From Actinomycetota bacterium (GTDB taxonomy: Bacteria; Actinomycetota; Acidimicrobiia; Acidimicrobiales; Ilumatobacteraceae), in NCBI GenBank assembly GCA_005787025.1, contig SYCH01000075.1, positions 1-5,477 on the forward strand: 5,477 nt of DNA, read 5' to 3'. The notes below the pieces were generated by a model. The model saw nothing but the letters and a program-made list of their open reading frames with translations. It made no database searches and was not told where the DNA came from. Positions within the stretch are counted from its first letter, which is position 1; the number at the start of each line of letters is the position of its first letter. Shown here piece after piece: positions 5,406 through 5,477 of this stretch. The translations under genes and the position numbers were made by a program.

Positions 5406-5477
5406 AACTCCTACAAGGCGGAATGTAATGTGGCCATAGAGAAGAAGTCCTAACAATTGTCTGGTGGAGCATTCGAT
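5406..5477. other. Low-GC right edge, no gene recognised
   Basis: About 32 of 72 bases are G or C (44%), well below the rest of the window. A short open frame from the repeat ends at a TAA (5451-5453) after a peptide reading NSYKAECNVAIEKKS, which I do not recognise. There is no sign of the missing biotin carboxylase N-terminal half on either strand here. The origin of this piece is unknown. Confidence 0.5.

Overview
The window looks like high-GC bacterial chromosome, most likely Actinomycetota. The reasons are the strongly G/C-biased third codon positions, a promoter placed for a leaderless transcript, an oxidoreductase of the mycobacterial LpdA type, an actinobacterial-type DapD start, and a biotin carboxylase fused to a biotin carrier domain (the acyl-CoA carboxylase alpha chain of this phylum). 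Finer placement, such as Acidimicrobiia, is only a guess. The last ~380 bases do not fit this picture and may come from another source.

Layout. On the minus strand at the left edge is the first part of a dapD-like gene (1-77), 22 bases downstream of lysS (102-1689 region), so a lysine-biosynthesis gene appears to follow lysyl-tRNA synthetase in one transcript. Divergent from lysS is a two-gene plus-strand operon: an FAD/NAD(P) oxidoreductase (1758-3122), then an RDD-family membrane protein (3119-3595) with an ATGA overlap and its own strong Shine-Dalgarno. Convergent to these are minus-strand genes: the 3' part of an acyl-CoA carboxylase alpha subunit (4220-5095) and, downstream of it, an NTF2/SnoaL-like protein (3662-4162). 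The 57-base gap between those two holds nested inverted repeats.

The carboxylase gene is cut in its biotin carboxylase domain near 5093-5097. From there rightward lies a tandem array with a 91-base period (about 5096-5370). Each full unit is a long near-perfect hairpin with a 3-base AAG loop. The third hairpin breaks off into a (CCACAA)n tract and a run of nine G, followed by about 72 bases of roughly 44% GC with no recognisable gene. Either a repetitive element has destroyed the carboxylase gene, or the right end is a chimeric join to foreign, possibly eukaryotic, repetitive DNA. The sequence alone cannot decide, but a simple-sequence tract plus a composition shift makes the chimera a serious possibility.

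The genes are mostly housekeeping: translation, lysine synthesis, redox and acyl-CoA carboxylation. The points most worth a second look are the palindromic array and its paired substitutions, the broken carboxylase, and the oxidoreductase with only half of the usual redox-active cysteine pair.
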